Shown here: positions 56,188-64,000 of the stretch, piece after piece
Layout of the letters: each line of letters opens with the position of its first letter
Position numbering within the stretch: the stretch's first letter is position 1
Origin: Alphaproteobacteria bacterium
GTDB taxonomy: Bacteria > Pseudomonadota > Alphaproteobacteria > Micavibrionales > Micavibrionaceae
Length of the DNA: 64,000 bases
NCBI GenBank assembly: GCA_020442385.1
Contig: JAGRKE010000014.1
Location: 243,555 to 307,554 of the forward strand
Direction: 5' to 3'
The notes under the pieces: generated by a model
What the model was told of the DNA's origin: nothing
The model's database searches: none
Seen by the model: only the letters and a program-made list of their open reading frames with translations
Position numbers and translations under genes: made by a program

Positions 56188-58122
56188 ATGAGCAAAGTAA
56201 TCGGTATCGATCTCGGTACAACAAACTCCTGTGTCGCAGTAATGGATGGTAAAGAGCCGCGCGTGATTGAAAACGCGGAAGGCGCTCGCACAACGCCCTC
56301 TATGATTGCCTTTACAAAAGACGGTGAGCGTTTGGTGGGCCAGCCCGCAAAGCGTCAGGCCGTAACAAACCCCGAAGCCACGCTGTATGGCATTAAGCGT
56401 CTGATCGGGCGTCGATTTAAAGACAAGCAAGTTCAGGAAATGGCCAAAACCGCTTCGTTTCACATTATCGAAGGTGAAAACGGCGATGCGTGGGTTGAGG
56501 TTGACGGTGAAAAATACGCGCCCTCACAAATTTCGGCTATGGTCCTGCAAAAAATGAAAGAAACCGCCGAGGCGTTTCTGGGTGAGAAAGTTACAAAGGC
56601 TGTGATTACGGTTCCGGCCTACTTTAACGACAGCCAGCGCCAAGCGACCAAAGATGCCGGTAAGATTGCCGGTCTTGAGGTTGAGCGGATTATTAACGAG
56701 CCGACCGCCGCCGCGCTGGCCTATGGTCTGGATAAAAAATCCACCGGCACGATCGCAGTTTACGACCTTGGGGGCGGTACGTTCGACGTATCCATCCTTG
56801 AGATTGGTGACGGCGTATTCGAAGTGAAATCCACCAACGGAGATACGTTCCTCGGCGGGGAAGACTTTGATGCGCGCATCATTGATTTTCTGGCCGATGA
56901 GTTCAAAAAATCCGACGGCATTGATCTGCGCGAGGACAAGCTGGCCCTGCAACGCCTGAAGGAAGCGGCGGAAAAAGCCAAGATTGAGCTTTCAAGCACA
57001 ACCAACACCGAGGTGAACCTGCCCTTCGTGACCGCAGATGCTTCGGGTCCTAAGCACCTGAATGTGAAACTCTCCCGCGCGAAGCTGGAAAGTCTGGTTG
57101 ATGATCTAATCAAGCGCTCGATCGAGCCTTGTAAAAAGGCGCTGAAAGATGCGGGCGTGAAGGCTTCTGAGATTGATGAAGTTGTTTTGGTCGGCGGTAT
57201 GACCCGCATGCCCAAAGTGATCGAAACCGTTAAAGACTTCTTCGGCAAAGAGCCTCATAAAGGCGTGAACCCGGACGAAGTGGTTGCCGATGGCGCGGCG
57301 ATTCAGGGCGGCGTTCTGCAGGGCGACGTGAAAGACGTTCTTCTGCTTGATGTAACGCCTCTGTCGCTTGGTATCGAGACATTGGGCGGCGTGTTCACAC
57401 GCCTAATCGACCGTAACACGACCATCCCGACCAAGAAATCGCAGGTCTTCTCAACGGCTGAGGACAACCAAAATGCCGTGACGATCCGCGTGGCTCAGGG
57501 TGAGCGCGAAATGGCGGCCGACAACAAGATGCTCGGCCAGTTTGATCTGGTCGGTATTCCACCTGCCCCGCGCGGCATTCCGCAAATTGAAGTCACCTTC
57601 GATATTGATGCCAACGGTATCGTACAGGTATCGGCCAAAGACAAGGCAACGAATAAGGAACAACAGATCCGCATTCAAGCCTCTGGCGGCCTGAGCGATG
57701 ATGATATCGATCAAATGGTCAAAGACGCCGAAGCCAATGCGGAAAGCGATAAGGCGCGCCGCGAATTGGTCGAGGCCAAGAACCAGGCCGAAGCCGCAAT
57801 CCACGCCACTGAAAAGGCGCTGGACGATCTGGGCGATGATGTCCCTGCCGACGAAAAAGACAATGTCGAGAAAGCGATTGAAGAGCTGAAGGCCGTTGTC
57901 GATGGCGAAAGCGCCGAAGACATCAAGGAAAAAACCGACGCTCTACAGCAGGCCAGCATGAAGCTGGGCGAGCTGGCCTATCGCAAGGCGCAAGAAGAGT
58001 CCGCCGGTGAAACAGACGACGAAGCCGCCGAAACGGTAGACGCCTCTGATGATGATGTGCTGGACGCCGACTTCACAGACCTCGAAGTTGAGGATGATGA
58101 AGACGATCAAAAATCGGCCTAA
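56188..58122 (+). CDS. dnaK: Molecular chaperone DnaK (Hsp70)
   Basis: 644 residues from ATG 56188 (AAAGAAAGG upstream). ATPase domain with [29 protein letters not shown] and [10 protein letters not shown]; linker [22 protein letters not shown] in parts; substrate domain and an acidic lid ending [12 protein letters not shown]. It folds and disaggregates proteins with DnaJ and GrpE. Confidence 0.97.
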   Translation: MSKVIGIDLGTTNSCVAVMDGKEPRVIENAEGARTTPSMIAFTKDGERLVGQPAKRQAVTNPEATLYGIKRLIGRRFKDKQVQEMAKTASFHIIEGENGDAWVEVDGEKYAPSQISAMVLQKMKETAEAFLGEKVTKAVITVPAYFNDSQRQATKDAGKIAGLEVERIINEPTAAALAYGLDKKSTGTIAVYDLGGGTFDVSILEIGDGVFEVKSTNGDTFLGGEDFDARIIDFLADEFKKSDGIDLREDKLALQRLKEAAEKAKIELSSTTNTEVNLPFVTADASGPKHLNVKLSRAKLESLVDDLIKRSIEPCKKALKDAGVKASEIDEVVLVGGMTRMPKVIETVKDFFGKEPHKGVNPDEVVADGAAIQGGVLQGDVKDVLLLDVTPLSLGIETLGGVFTRLIDRNTTIPTKKSQVFSTAEDNQNAVTIRVAQGEREMAADNKMLGQFDLVGIPPAPRGIPQIEVTFDIDANGIVQVSAKDKATNKEQQIRIQASGGLSDDDIDQMVKDAEANAESDKARRELVEAKNQAEAAIHATEKALDDLGDDVPADEKDNVEKAIEELKAVVDGESAEDIKEKTDALQQASMKLGELAYRKAQEESAGETDDEAAETVDASDDDVLDADFTDLEVEDDEDDQKSA

Positions 58123-58129
58123 CCCCTTT

Positions 58130-58211
58130 TGTCATCTCGACTAAGCGAAACGCATGGGGGGATCTTTGTGATTACGATTGTGAAGATCCCTCGGCTACGC
58201 TCGGGATGACA
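58130..58211. repeat. Palindromic element (family 1) between dnaK and dnaJ
   Basis: 82 bp, TGTCATCTCGACTAAGCG... to ...GCTCGGGATGACA, 7 bp after the dnaK stop and 14 bp before the dnaJ ATG. As RNA it would fold into a long hairpin that may separate dnaK and dnaJ expression. Confidence 0.88.
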
Positions 58212-58225
58212 ATATTGGAGAAACT

Positions 58226-59404
58226 ATGAGCAAAGATTTCTACAAAACCCTTGGCGTTGATAAAGGCGCAGATGCGGATGCGATTAAAAAAGCCTACCGC
58301 AAGCTGGCGATGAAATATCACCCAGATCAGAATAAAGACAATCCGGATGCCGAAGCTAAATTTAAAGAAATCAACGAAGCCTATGACGTTTTGAAAGACG
58401 ATCAGAAGCGCGCCGCTTACGATCAATTCGGCGCAGCGGCCTTTGACGGATCGATGGGCGGCGGCGGTTTTGGTGGTGGTTTTAGCGGCGGCCCCGGCGG
58501 TGCGGGCTTTGGCGCGTTCTCCGATATCTTCGAAGATATGTTCGGCGACTTCATGGGCGGCGCAGGCGCAGGCGCACGCGGCGGACGCACAGGCGGCGCA
58601 GCGCGCGGATCCGACATCCAGTACAATTTGGAAATATCTCTGGAAGAGGCCTACAAAGGCAAGGAAGCCACGATTAAAATCCCGGTCAATGACGAGTGCG
58701 AGACATGCAGTGGCTCAGGCGCAGAACCCGGCACAAGCGCTGAGAAATGCGACGCATGCGGCGGGCAAGGCCGCGTACGCCAGCAGCAAGGATTTTTCAC
58801 CATTGAGCGCACCTGTCCGACTTGCACGGGGCAAGGCAGTACGATCAAGTCCCCCTGTAAAAAATGTCACGGTCAGGGCCGCGTCCAGAAACAAAAAACT
58901 CTGAAGGTTAAAATCCCGGCCGGGGTAGATCATGGCCGCCGCATTCGCCTCTCCGGCGAGGGTGAAGCGGGGCTGCGCGGTGGTCCGCGCGGTGATCTTT
59001 ATGTCCTGCTCTCGATCAAGCCGCATAAGCTGTTTAAGCGCGAGGCGGCAAGCCTATATTGCCGTGTGCCCCTGCCCGTTACCAAGGCCGCGCTGGGCGG
59101 TGAGATTGAGGTTCCGACCATTGATGGTACACGCGCCAAGGTCAAAATTCCCGCGGGTGCGCAAACCGGGCAGCAATTCCGCCTGCGCGGTAAGGGCATG
59201 AGCTCTTTACGCTCTGATACGCGCGGTGATATGTTTATTGAGATATTTGTAGAAACGCCTGTGAATTTGGACAACAAACAAAAAGACTTGCTCAAGCAGC
59301 TTGATAAAAGCATCAGCGACGGCAATGCGGGCGCAAAACACTCCCCCGAATCCAGCGGCTTCTTTGGGAAGATGCGCGAGTTCTGGGATGATTTGAAGGA
59401 ATAA
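58226..59404 (+). CDS. dnaJ: Co-chaperone DnaJ
   Basis: 392 residues. J domain with YHPDQ (HPD), Gly/Phe-rich region (about 75-130), four CxxCxGxG zinc motifs ([32 protein letters not shown]) and the C-terminal beta domains. It stimulates DnaK ATPase and delivers clients. The Gly-rich linker is longer than in E. coli. Confidence 0.97.
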   Translation: MSKDFYKTLGVDKGADADAIKKAYRKLAMKYHPDQNKDNPDAEAKFKEINEAYDVLKDDQKRAAYDQFGAAAFDGSMGGGGFGGGFSGGPGGAGFGAFSDIFEDMFGDFMGGAGAGARGGRTGGAARGSDIQYNLEISLEEAYKGKEATIKIPVNDECETCSGSGAEPGTSAEKCDACGGQGRVRQQQGFFTIERTCPTCTGQGSTIKSPCKKCHGQGRVQKQKTLKVKIPAGVDHGRRIRLSGEGEAGLRGGPRGDLYVLLSIKPHKLFKREAASLYCRVPLPVTKAALGGEIEVPTIDGTRAKVKIPAGAQTGQQFRLRGKGMSSLRSDTRGDMFIEIFVETPVNLDNKQKDLLKQLDKSISDGNAGAKHSPESSGFFGKMREFWDDLKE

Positions 59405-59408
59405 TGTG

Positions 59409-60182
59409 ATGAAAATTGGTGTTGTTGGATGCATGGGTCGCGTGGGTCAGATATTGGTGAACGAGCTGCGCTCAGGAAACTGGGATGACCTTGAATTTGC
59501 CGGTGGCACTGCCCTGCCCGAAGATCTGGCCAAGGCCGGAGACGATTATTTCGTCACCGATAAGCCAGCTGAGCTGTTTGATGTTGCCGATGCGGTGATT
59601 GATTTTACCGCGCCCGCCGCCACCGTTCAGCACGCCAAGCATGCGGCCACCTATAAAACCGCGCTGATTGTCGGCACAACGGGTTTGAGCGCCGATGACG
59701 AAGCCGCGCTGAAAGAGGCTGCGGAAAAAACCACCATCGTCTATGCTGCGAATTTCAGCATTGGGGTCAATGTCTTGCTGGCGCTGGTCGAACAGGCCGC
59801 TGCGCGCCTGAAAGATGGTTGGGATATTGAAGTGTTCGAAAGCCACCACAAGCACAAGGTCGATGCCCCTTCCGGCACAGCGCTGGCCATCGGTAAGGCC
59901 GCAGCCGCCGGGCGCGATGTTGATTTAAATAAAGTCGCTGACTGGGCCCGCAACGGCGAAACGGGCGCGCGCAAAGAGGGTCATATCGGCTTTTCTGTGG
60001 CCCGCGGCGGTGATGTCGTTGGCGACCACACAGCATTTTTCTACGGCGAAGGGGAGCGCCTTGAGCTGACCCATAAAGCGACAAACCGCGCGCTATTCGC
60101 CCGCGGCGCTATTCATGCGGCGCGCTGGGCACTCTCGCAAGAAACCGGGCTTTATTCCATGAAAGATGTTTTAGATCTTTAG
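59409..60182 (+). CDS. dapB: 4-hydroxy-tetrahydrodipicolinate reductase
   Basis: 257 residues. NAD(P)H-binding GVVGCMGRVGQ at the start, then VIDFTAPAATVQHA, GTTGLS, ANFSIGVNVL and the substrate signature HHKHKVDAPSGTAL. It works in lysine and diaminopimelate synthesis. ATG 59409, with AAGGA upstream, is 4 bp after dnaJ, a conserved alphaproteobacterial neighbour. Confidence 0.95.
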   Translation: MKIGVVGCMGRVGQILVNELRSGNWDDLEFAGGTALPEDLAKAGDDYFVTDKPAELFDVADAVIDFTAPAATVQHAKHAATYKTALIVGTTGLSADDEAALKEAAEKTTIVYAANFSIGVNVLLALVEQAAARLKDGWDIEVFESHHKHKVDAPSGTALAIGKAAAAGRDVDLNKVADWARNGETGARKEGHIGFSVARGGDVVGDHTAFFYGEGERLELTHKATNRALFARGAIHAARWALSQETGLYSMKDVLDL

Positions 60183-60184
60183 GG

Positions 60185-60778
60185 TTATTTTCTATCCAGC
60201 GTCGAAAGCACATTTGGAATGTGCCTGAAAGGAACGACGCCCGTAGGATCTTGGCGTGTAATTTCGTCCTTCACGTAATTGACGGCCCTATACAATCCGC
60301 CAAAAAACTTGTCGTCCCAACCTTTACTGTGTGCCCTATTAAAATAAGTCTCCAATGATACCAGTTCTTTTCTTAGCTCATCAGACGTATACTTAGCTGC
60401 GGAGCTTTCCTGAAAAATACTCTGCAATTTTTTTTGCGTTTTCTTGAAATTATAATCGTTAATATACTCATCCAGATGCGGATACTGTTTTTTCCAGCCC
60501 TTTTTATGTTCCCAATAATTACGGCGCTTTAACTCATCTTTTATATGAATGAGGCCTTCCGCAAGGAAGTTAGGAAAAATAATCTTGCCACAAGACTTTT
60601 TAACGCCCTCTACAAGCAAGGGGGATGAAAATTCTTTTTCCGCATCTTTGAAAAGATCGCGCAAAAATTCAGAATTATAACGTGCGAGGAATTCAGATTT
60701 ATGAATGTCTTTAATTGTTTTCTCGCCAATATATTCAATCTGCTCTTTTAGCTTCGCAAAAGAATTATCCGTGGTCAT
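60185..60778 (-). CDS. Hypothetical protein, 197 aa
   Basis: Charged, helical, Lys-rich; NYWEHKKGWKKQYPHLDEYI and NFKKTQKKLQSIF segments. Not recognised. AT-rich relative to dapB, with which it is convergent (2 bp apart). Confidence 0.5.
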   Translation of the reverse strand: MTTDNSFAKLKEQIEYIGEKTIKDIHKSEFLARYNSEFLRDLFKDAEKEFSSPLLVEGVKKSCGKIIFPNFLAEGLIHIKDELKRRNYWEHKKGWKKQYPHLDEYINDYNFKKTQKKLQSIFQESSAAKYTSDELRKELVSLETYFNRAHSKGWDDKFFGGLYRAVNYVKDEITRQDPTGVVPFRHIPNVLSTLDRK

Positions 60779-60840
60779 TGCTTAAATACTCTATGTTACA
60801 CAGTTCCTAAACCTGTCTTTGATTTACCAAAAAAGCGTAT

Positions 60841-61686
60841 TTAAGTGCAAGAAATATTCGATTCCATCCCTAAAATCAGCTTCTTACGCGGACTGCCCCA
60901 GGCATAGTTATCAATGATACCGCTGGCGCGGATCACGCGGTGACAAGGAATGAGCAGCGAGACCGGATTTGCGCCCACCGCATTGCCGATTGCGCGCGCG
61001 GCTTTGGGCCGTCCGACCTTCTGGGCAATATCGCTGTAGGTCACCGTTTCCCCGCCCGGAATTTTGAGCAGCGCCTGCCAGACTTGCAGTTGGAAGTTGG
61101 TGCCATACAGATCAAGGCCAAGCTTTTTCGTCTCATCCCCCTGCCCGCGCCATATTTGCAAAATGGCCTCCGCAAGCTCGGCTATACCACCATCATCGCG
61201 GGTGAAGGCCGCCAGCGGCCAATGCGCCTTCATGCGCGCGATCGGCAGGCTCTCATCCTCATCGACGACAAAAGCGAGCCAGCACACACCGCGCGGCGTG
61301 CGGGCGATCATCAGGCGGCCCAGCGGACTGGGATGGAAACCGTAGGTAACGCTTAAGCCGTGCCCGCGCCCCTTCACCTCACCGGGTGTCATGCCGATGC
61401 AGGAAACAAATAAATCATGCAGGCGGCTGGTGCTGGACAGCCCCGTTTCATAGGCCGCATCCAGCGCCGATGAACCGCTCTCCAGCAACTCCTGCGCACG
61501 GCGCATATTCATATATTGTACAAGGCGCTTGGGTGAAATTCCGACATGGTCCTTAAACAGCTTTTGGAAATGCGTCGTCTCATAGCCCGCGCGCGCCGCC
61601 AGAACCTCTAGCCGGGGCTGCTCGTCATAATGCGCGACCAGATGGTCGATCGTCTCAGCAATGATTTGGTATTGAGTTTGCGCCAT
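60841..61686 (-). CDS. Ada-like regulator/methyltransferase: AraC HTH plus O6-methylguanine-DNA methyltransferase
   Basis: 281 residues. An AraC-type double HTH (about residues 1-100, with FQKLFKDHVGISPKRLVQYM) is fused to an Ogt domain ending in the acceptor motif PCHRVIRASG (Cys about 249). It transfers the methyl group from O6-methylguanine to itself and should then activate genes. The N-terminal zinc domain of E. coli Ada, which senses phosphotriesters, is missing, as in many alphaproteobacterial versions. Confidence 0.88.
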   Translation of the reverse strand: MAQTQYQIIAETIDHLVAHYDEQPRLEVLAARAGYETTHFQKLFKDHVGISPKRLVQYMNMRRAQELLESGSSALDAAYETGLSSTSRLHDLFVSCIGMTPGEVKGRGHGLSVTYGFHPSPLGRLMIARTPRGVCWLAFVVDEDESLPIARMKAHWPLAAFTRDDGGIAELAEAILQIWRGQGDETKKLGLDLYGTNFQLQVWQALLKIPGGETVTYSDIAQKVGRPKAARAIGNAVGANPVSLLIPCHRVIRASGIIDNYAWGSPRKKLILGMESNISCT

Positions 61687-61745
61687 GCTTATTCACTACC
61701 GCACAGCGCGCCTGACGCACAATCCGTTTTTTGGGATTTTCTTAT

Positions 61746-62207
61746 CTAACCGCAAAACAAATTCACCGATACAGAAATTTTTCTTAATTCCTCTACAGAC
61801 TCAGACGGTAAAAGATCAGGATTGGCCAAACAATAGATCTGAGGCGACAAACCGGTAACAGCCTTAAATATCCTGAAAAGTTTAATCCGGCTCATATCAA
61901 GATTCTGTGCCGCGTTCTGAACGGTGTAATTCTCTTTCATAATAAGAGCATACGCATCATCGGCCAACAAAATCTTCCTTTTAAACCCTTCCGTTTTTTC
62001 TTGGCGCGCCAATAATCTTGCCACTCTCAACAATCTGTTGCGGTGCTCTTTCGGAGGCTCTCCCACAGCCTCTTGATAGGCCCTTGAAAAATCATTATGG
62101 GATTCGAATTTAAGCATCCGATACATATCTTCCACCGCAATATGAAAATTTCCGATCAGACGGACGGCTTTTCTTACGTTTCTTGTGCTTAATCGCTTCT
62201 TAGGCAA
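61746..62207 (-). CDS. Small protein with two AraC-like HTH motifs
   Basis: 153 residues from a TTG at 62207 with AAGGG upstream (62213 also possible). Two segments look like the second half of an AraC HTH: FESHNDFSRAYQEAVGEPPK and NAAQNLDMSRIKLFRIFKAV followed by GLSPQIY. No sensor domain is present. It sits just upstream of the Ada-like gene on the same strand. Function unknown; a minimal regulator is plausible. Confidence 0.5.
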   Translation of the reverse strand: MPKKRLSTRNVRKAVRLIGNFHIAVEDMYRMLKFESHNDFSRAYQEAVGEPPKEHRNRLLRVARLLARQEKTEGFKRKILLADDAYALIMKENYTVQNAAQNLDMSRIKLFRIFKAVTGLSPQIYCLANPDLLPSESVEELRKISVSVNLFCG

Positions 62208-62299
62208 TACCAAATCCCTTTATATCTTTGTTAAATCTCAAAAATTTTATATCTTCATGAGCATAAAAAACAAAATAGCAATAAACAAAATAAAAGGTT

Positions 62300-62944
62300 A
62301 TGTCAAAATTACTCACCAAAGAGCAGATCACCGAATTCTTCACCCGCCTGCGGGCGCAAAACCCGAAGCCTGAGACAGAGCTGCAATGGACGAACCCGTA
62401 TACGCTGCTGGTCGCGGTAACCCTCTCGGCGCAGGCCACCGATGTCGGGGTTAACAAGGCGACCAAGGACCTGTTCAAAATCGTTCAAACGCCGCAGGAC
62501 ATGCTGGCGCTGGGCCTTGATGGGTTGAAGGACCATATCAAAACCATCGGGCTATATAACACCAAGGCCAAAAATGTCATGGCGGCGGCGGAAATTCTGG
62601 TCAAGGACCATGGCGGAGAAATTCCAACCACACGCGACGCTCTGGTCAAGCTACCTGGTGTTGGGCGCAAAACCGCCAATGTCGTTTTGAACACCGCCTT
62701 CGGACAAATCGCCATGGCGGTGGACACGCACATTTTCCGGGTTTCCAACCGCACAGGGCTCGCACCGGGAAAGAATGTTGAGCAGGTTGAAGAGAAACTG
62801 CTCAAGCGCGTGCCGGAAGAATTTTTGCTGGATGCCCATCACTGGCTAATCTTGCACGGGCGCTATATCTGCAAGGCGCGCACGCCCGATTGCGCCGCCT
62901 GCATCGTTTCCGACCTGTGTAATTTCAAAGACAAAACCGCATAA
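62300..62944 (+). CDS. nth: Endonuclease III
   Basis: 214 residues. DNA glycosylase/AP lyase for oxidised pyrimidines. HhH motif LPGVGRKTANVVLN with the catalytic Lys just after, the Asp in VDTHIFRVSNR, and the [4Fe-4S] motif C-x6-C-x2-C-x5-C at the C-terminus. Length is standard. Confidence 0.96.
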   Translation: MSKLLTKEQITEFFTRLRAQNPKPETELQWTNPYTLLVAVTLSAQATDVGVNKATKDLFKIVQTPQDMLALGLDGLKDHIKTIGLYNTKAKNVMAAAEILVKDHGGEIPTTRDALVKLPGVGRKTANVVLNTAFGQIAMAVDTHIFRVSNRTGLAPGKNVEQVEEKLLKRVPEEFLLDAHHWLILHGRYICKARTPDCAACIVSDLCNFKDKTA

Positions 62945-62949
62945 GAAAA

Positions 62950-62971
62950 GGCCGCCCGGTAAGGAGCGGCC
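62950..62971. terminator. Bidirectional terminator between nth and bactofilin
   Basis: GGCCGC/GCGGCC stem with a 10-base loop, T-rich on the + strand side (CTTT) and TTTTC on the minus side, placed between two convergent genes. Confidence 0.65.
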
Positions 62972-62998
62972 CTTTGAATATTCATTTTAGCGTAAGAC

Positions 62999-63805
62999 TT
63001 AGCCCTGCGCGGCGAACAATGCCCCTTCAGAGTTTGCAGCTTCCGCTTTGTCATCGGCTGAAGACACCTTCGCTTTCGGTGCGGTTGGCTTCGCCTTTTG
63101 CTTGGCTGGACCTTGCTGGGCCTGCTGCATCGCTGCAACAGGAGTGAGGCGGCCATCAATGATCGCACCGGCTTCCACTTCCAACTCACCATAAGCGATA
63201 GAGCCTGTGATAACGCCGCCAGAGCGGATAACCAAACGGCCATTTACGGTCAGCTCGCCTTCGAAACGGCCAGCAATCACGGCGTCTTCGATGTCTACTG
63301 TGCCGTAGAATGTACCGCTTTCCGCGATGTCCAGATTGCGTGCGCCTTTCAGAGCTGCTTCCACTGTTCCTTCAACGATCAGATTGTCACAAGACTCAAT
63401 CTCACCAGACATTGTGATGCCTGCGCCGATTGTCAGTGTGCGGTCTGAGTGCTCATCCTGAGAAGAAGCCGCAGCAGATGATGCCTGCGCGCCGTAAGCC
63501 ACGCCTGGATATGCGCCAGGATAACCACCTGGGCGAACCGCGGATTGCGTGGGCTTCTTGTAAGAGGCCGGAACTTCGGCTGGCGCTGATTTTGCTGTTG
63601 GTGTGTCTTCGGATTGTTTAGTCATTGTTTCAGTTTCCTCTTCTTGTGTTTGAGTTTCAGACGTATCCGAAGCCTCTTCTGATTCTTGTGTATCAACCTC
63701 TGCCTCGGCAGCGGCTTCTTCAATATCCAGAGTCTCTTGCTCTTCAACTTGGGATGTTTGTTCGGTGGACTCAGTGGCTGTTTCAGACTTTACGCGGTGG
63801 AACAT
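62999..63805 (-). CDS. Bactofilin family protein
   Basis: 268 residues. A long acidic, disordered N-terminal part (about residues 1-115, Glu- and Thr-rich) is followed by a right-handed beta-helix core with the bactofilin repeats: GAGITMSGEIESCDNLIVEG, GTFYGTVDIEDAVIAGRFEG and SIAYGELEVEAGAIIDG. The tail is Ala/Lys-rich. Bactofilins form membrane-linked filaments that guide cell shape or peptidoglycan synthesis. The extra-long acidic head is unusual. AAGGAAT precedes the ATG. Confidence 0.88.
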   Translation of the reverse strand: MFHRVKSETATESTEQTSQVEEQETLDIEEAAAEAEVDTQESEEASDTSETQTQEEETETMTKQSEDTPTAKSAPAEVPASYKKPTQSAVRPGGYPGAYPGVAYGAQASSAAASSQDEHSDRTLTIGAGITMSGEIESCDNLIVEGTVEAALKGARNLDIAESGTFYGTVDIEDAVIAGRFEGELTVNGRLVIRSGGVITGSIAYGELEVEAGAIIDGRLTPVAAMQQAQQGPAKQKAKPTAPKAKVSSADDKAEAANSEGALFAAQG

Positions 63806-64000
63806 GGCGGATTCCTTTTTCTTTTTGTTTCAATAAAAATTTTCATGGTCTGCTCAAACGAAAACGACGACTGAAACAGCTTTTCGAGACGAGCCGTTTC
63901 ATAAATCTTGCGTGTCTTGCTTGATACTTTCGGACGGTAACATGAGTATTTTTACTTCGCAATAGAGGAATCAAATTTTGCACAGAAAAATATTTTATAA
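63806..64000. other. Intergenic end of window
   Basis: About 195 bp upstream of the bactofilin gene. A minus-strand AAGGAAT precedes ATG 63805. No further gene or clear promoter can be assigned before the window ends. Confidence 0.4.

Noticed and set aside
1..64000. tRNA, rRNA or CRISPR array
   Set aside because: No T-loop consensus with matching acceptor stem was seen in any gap, and no regularly spaced repeats occur. The palindromic repeats are dispersed, not arrayed.

Overview
The window looks like chromosomal DNA of a Gram-negative alphaproteobacterium. The evidence is a C4-pathway 5-aminolevulinate synthase (hemA), a COQ9-like protein, pyruvate phosphate dikinase, LPS-core genes (gmhA, a GT9 heptosyltransferase-like gene), the divergent rph-rdgB-hemW / hrcA-grpE arrangement, dnaK-dnaJ-dapB, and an xseB-ispA-dxs cluster. 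Several proteins resemble those of Micavibrio-like or Rhodospirillales-like bacteria, but that finer placement is inference. No rRNA, tRNA, CRISPR array, prophage or classical IS element was recognised.

Layout. 1-8 kb: end of an mgtE-type Mg2+ transporter, PBP1A, rnhA, an uncharacterised P-loop ATPase and ispH, then a lipoprotein, gmhA and a SixA-like protein. 8-13 kb: xseB-ispA-dxs, interrupted between ispA and dxs by an AT-rich accessory island (papain-like protein plus two small membrane proteins). 13-14.3 kb: an AT-rich patch with a retropepsin-like protease and a small partner. 14-19 kb: a coupled three-gene cluster with a HAD phosphatase, then sppA and aroC. 19-25.6 kb: thioesterase, a GIY-YIG nuclease unit, fabI, pdxH, htpG. 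25.6-30 kb: secreted and orphan proteins, a PIN-like (DUF5615-type) protein, a two-subunit TPP decarboxylase. 30-39 kb: hemA, COQ9-like, adenosine kinase, macro domain, YejA-like binding protein, GT9, ygfZ and two orphan genes. 39-50 kb: ppdK, acetyltransferase, a long-chain prenyl synthase, response regulator, a DUF318 permease, a Rap1a/Tai-like protein, a motor-less helicase C-terminal domain, hemW and an IcmD/DotP-like membrane protein. 51-64 kb: rdgB-rph, hrcA-grpE-dnaK-dnaJ-dapB, Ada-like regulator, nth and a bactofilin.

Genes that work together: dxs, ispH, ispA and the long-chain prenyl synthase (isoprenoids and quinone tail, with COQ9-like and ygfZ nearby in function); the heat-shock set hrcA, grpE, dnaK, dnaJ, htpG, with RpoH-like promoters visible before htpG and dnaK; gmhA and GT9 (LPS core); hemA and hemW (heme).

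The most striking signal is a population of short palindromic repeats, several inserted in frame inside housekeeping proteins (dxs twice, ispH, ygfZ). One such hairpin pair encloses a GIY-YIG nuclease gene, and another palindrome sits inside a duplicated start region of rnhA. This resembles, but is not the same sequence as, the palindromic elements known from Rickettsia genes. A second theme is promoters whose -10 box lies 5-8 bases from the start codon, which predicts leaderless mRNAs.
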